Assembly (NCBI GenBank): GCA_000381625.1
Contig: KB906767.1
Span: forward strand, 1-64,000
From: Bryobacterales bacterium KBS 96
GTDB lineage: Bacteria > Acidobacteriota > Terriglobia > Bryobacterales > Bryobacteraceae
Direction of reading: 5' to 3'
Length of the DNA stretch: 64,000 nucleotides
Below, one piece after another: positions 62,537 to 64,000 of this stretch. The notes below the pieces were generated by a model that made no database searches, was not told where the DNA came from, and saw nothing but the letters and a program-made list of their open reading frames with translations. How positions within the stretch are numbered: position 1 is the first letter of the stretch; the number at the start of each line of letters is the position of its first letter. Made by a program: the position numbers and the translations under genes.

Positions 62537-64000
62537 ATGATTAGACGTAGTAAGTTGGCTTTCGTCGGGAAGCTAACGTTTTTGCTGTTATTATTTGCCG
62601 TTGCTGACATTCAGTCCATCGCCCAGGCCATTTACGGATCTCTGGTCGGCACCGTAACCGACCAAAGCGGCGGGGTCGTGCCGAATGCTGCCGTCACCGC
62701 AACGGAAACAACCACCGGTGTCGTCCGCCAGGACAAAACAGACAGCAGCGGCCGGTACACCATCGTTAATGTCCTGCCCGGAACCTACAAAATAGATGTG
62801 AGCGCGCCGGGCTTCAAGAATTTCGGCCAAACGGGCTTAACAGTCACCCCGAACGTGGTAAGTCGAGTCGATGTTCACCTTCAGATCGGCCAAGCTACCG
62901 AGCAGGTAACCGTAGCGGCCGACGCCACGCAATTACAGACCGACAAGGCCGATACGCACGCGGAGATCACTTCCCGGTCGGTCGCCACGATGCCGTTGGG
63001 CGGCACCAGAAACTATCAAAGCCTGATCGATCTGGCGCCTGGAGCGACTCCCGCCGCCTTCGTCAATTCGGCGACCGATAACCCATCCCAGCCACTTTCC
63101 ACCAATATCAACGGGGGTAATGCGCAGACCAACGTGACGCGCATCGATGGCGCCGAAAGCGTCAATACCTGGCTGCCGCAATATTCGGGCTATGTCGTCC
63201 CGGCGGAAACCGTCGATGTGGTGAACGTGACAACCAGCGCCGCCGATGCCGACCAGGGCTTGGCCGGCGCTTCTTCCATTACGGTCGTGACGAAATCCGG
63301 GACCAATGAAATCCACGGAAGCGCGTACGAGTTCCACAACGATCAGCATCTGAACGCCCGGAACTTCTTCCTGCAAGGCGAAAAACCCGTCGGCGTTTAC
63401 AACAATTACGGCGCGACAATTGGCGGTCCAATCGTCAAGAACAAGCTGTTCTACTTCGGAAGCTTCAACGGCTTAAATCAAAAGAGCAGCGCGAATGGAC
63501 TCTACACCGTGCCTACGGCCGACCAGCGGGCAGGTAACTTCAGCGCATATAATACGCCCATCTACGATCCAACGACCGGTAATCCCGATGGGACGGGACG
63601 AACGGTTTTTGCAGGCGGTGTGATTCCGTCCTACCTCATCAGCCCCGCTGCCCAGAAACTGCAAGCCTATTACCCGGCCCCGAACCTCCCTGGCATTTCG
63701 AACAATTACTCCGCCTCCGGTGGTCCCGTCACTGACTATTACCAAACCGACATCAAGGTGAACTGGAACCGGACCGACAAGCACTCGATTTACTTCAAGT
63801 ACGACAACATGACTTCGCCTAAATCCGGTGGTACGGCAATCTTTGGCGTCGCGGGAGGCCCCGCGCCCGGCGCCGACCCCGGCCTTGGCGTCGAGAGTAT
63901 CAATGTTGCCTCCATTGGCCACACCTACACGATCACGCCGAATTTGCTTCTGGACGGCACCATCGGTTATCAGCGCGCGAACGATGTGGTGACAGGCAAC
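62537..64000 (+). CDS. TonB-dependent receptor, Oar-like, 5' part (cut by window edge)
   Basis: 488 codons are open to the last base, so the gene continues outside the window. The ATG at 62537 precedes a hydrophobic signal (LTFLLLLFAVADIQSIAQA). A carboxypeptidase-regulatory-like domain follows (YGSLVGTVTDQSGGVVPNAA, SSGRYTIVNVLPGTYKIDVS). Next is the plug (RSVATMPLGGTRNYQSLIDL, SSITVVTKSGTNEIHGSAYE) and then the start of the barrel (YNNYGATIGGPIVKNKLFYF). This is the Oar/OmpA-related TonB-dependent receptor common in Acidobacteria. The ligand is unknown. Confidence 0.93.
   Translation, partial: MIRRSKLAFVGKLTFLLLLFAVADIQSIAQAIYGSLVGTVTDQSGGVVPNAAVTATETTTGVVRQDKTDSSGRYTIVNVLPGTYKIDVSAPGFKNFGQTGLTVTPNVVSRVDVHLQIGQATEQVTVAADATQLQTDKADTHAEITSRSVATMPLGGTRNYQSLIDLAPGATPAAFVNSATDNPSQPLSTNINGGNAQTNVTRIDGAESVNTWLPQYSGYVVPAETVDVVNVTTSAADADQGLAGASSITVVTKSGTNEIHGSAYEFHNDQHLNARNFFLQGEKPVGVYNNYGATIGGPIVKNKLFYFGSFNGLNQKSSANGLYTVPTADQRAGNFSAYNTPIYDPTTGNPDGTGRTVFAGGVIPSYLISPAAQKLQAYYPAPNLPGISNNYSASGGPVTDYYQTDIKVNWNRTDKHSIYFKYDNMTSPKSGGTAIFGVAGGPAPGADPGLGVESINVASIGHTYTITPNLLLDGTIGYQRANDVVTGN

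Overview
The window looks like a chromosomal segment of an Acidobacteriota species, probably near the Bryobacterales/Solibacter group. This is inferred from gene content, not from a marker-gene tree. The pointers are two PadR plus 'Acidobacterial duplicated orphan permease' (ADOP) pairs, three large FG-GAP/ASPIC-UnbV (CRTAC1-type) secreted proteins, an Oar-like TonB-dependent receptor with an N-terminal carboxypeptidase-regulatory-like domain, GC-rich coding DNA and REP-like palindromes between genes.

Positions 1-9782 hold a complete type I-G (formerly I-U) CRISPR-Cas locus in two divergent arms. The leftward arm is cas2, then a cas4-cas1 fusion, then a leader and a repeat array that runs off the left edge. 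The rightward arm is cas3 (with a C-terminal HD domain), csx17/cas8, csb1/cas7 and csb2/cas5-cas6. Just past csb2 lies a free-standing hairpin that copies the anticodon arm of tRNA-Leu(UAG), 23 nt beyond doubt. The intact tRNA gene follows in the opposite orientation. This is the least explained structure in the window.

Positions 10-16 kb carry a TPR/FG-GAP/ASPIC giant, a CRTAC1-type protein and a TonB protein. Positions 16-22 kb hold a YqiA-like esterase, acpP-fabF (fatty acid synthesis), etfBA (electron transfer flavoprotein) and a parvulin lipoprotein. Positions 22-28 kb hold a secreted Tyr-rich protein, a Gln/Ser-rich membrane protein, a ClC transporter with a TPR membrane protein, and tyrS. 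Positions 28.3-31.9 kb form a cobalamin-riboswitch-controlled metE followed by a coupled NAD(P)-binding epimerase-like gene. Positions 32-38 kb hold YceI/HxlR/cupin, rmuC with a YkgJ-type gene, a hypothetical gene and an outer-membrane beta-barrel. Positions 37.6-44.5 kb are mostly housekeeping (nadK, a quinone oxidoreductase, rsmE, ruvAB, folK) around a third CRTAC1-type gene. Positions 45-51.6 kb are the two PadR/ADOP modules.

Positions 51.8-57.8 kb carry membrane proteins (FUSC family, one full-length and two half-size EamA transporters) and PPK2. The right end holds a GAF/HisKA protein without an ATPase domain, a Tat-exported cupin, a redoxin facing a cytochrome c/copper-monooxygenase/TPR fusion, and the 5' part of a TonB-dependent receptor that is cut by the window edge.

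Most of the window is ordinary chromosome. The accessory part is the CRISPR island next to tRNA-Leu. No insertion sequence, prophage or rRNA gene was seen.
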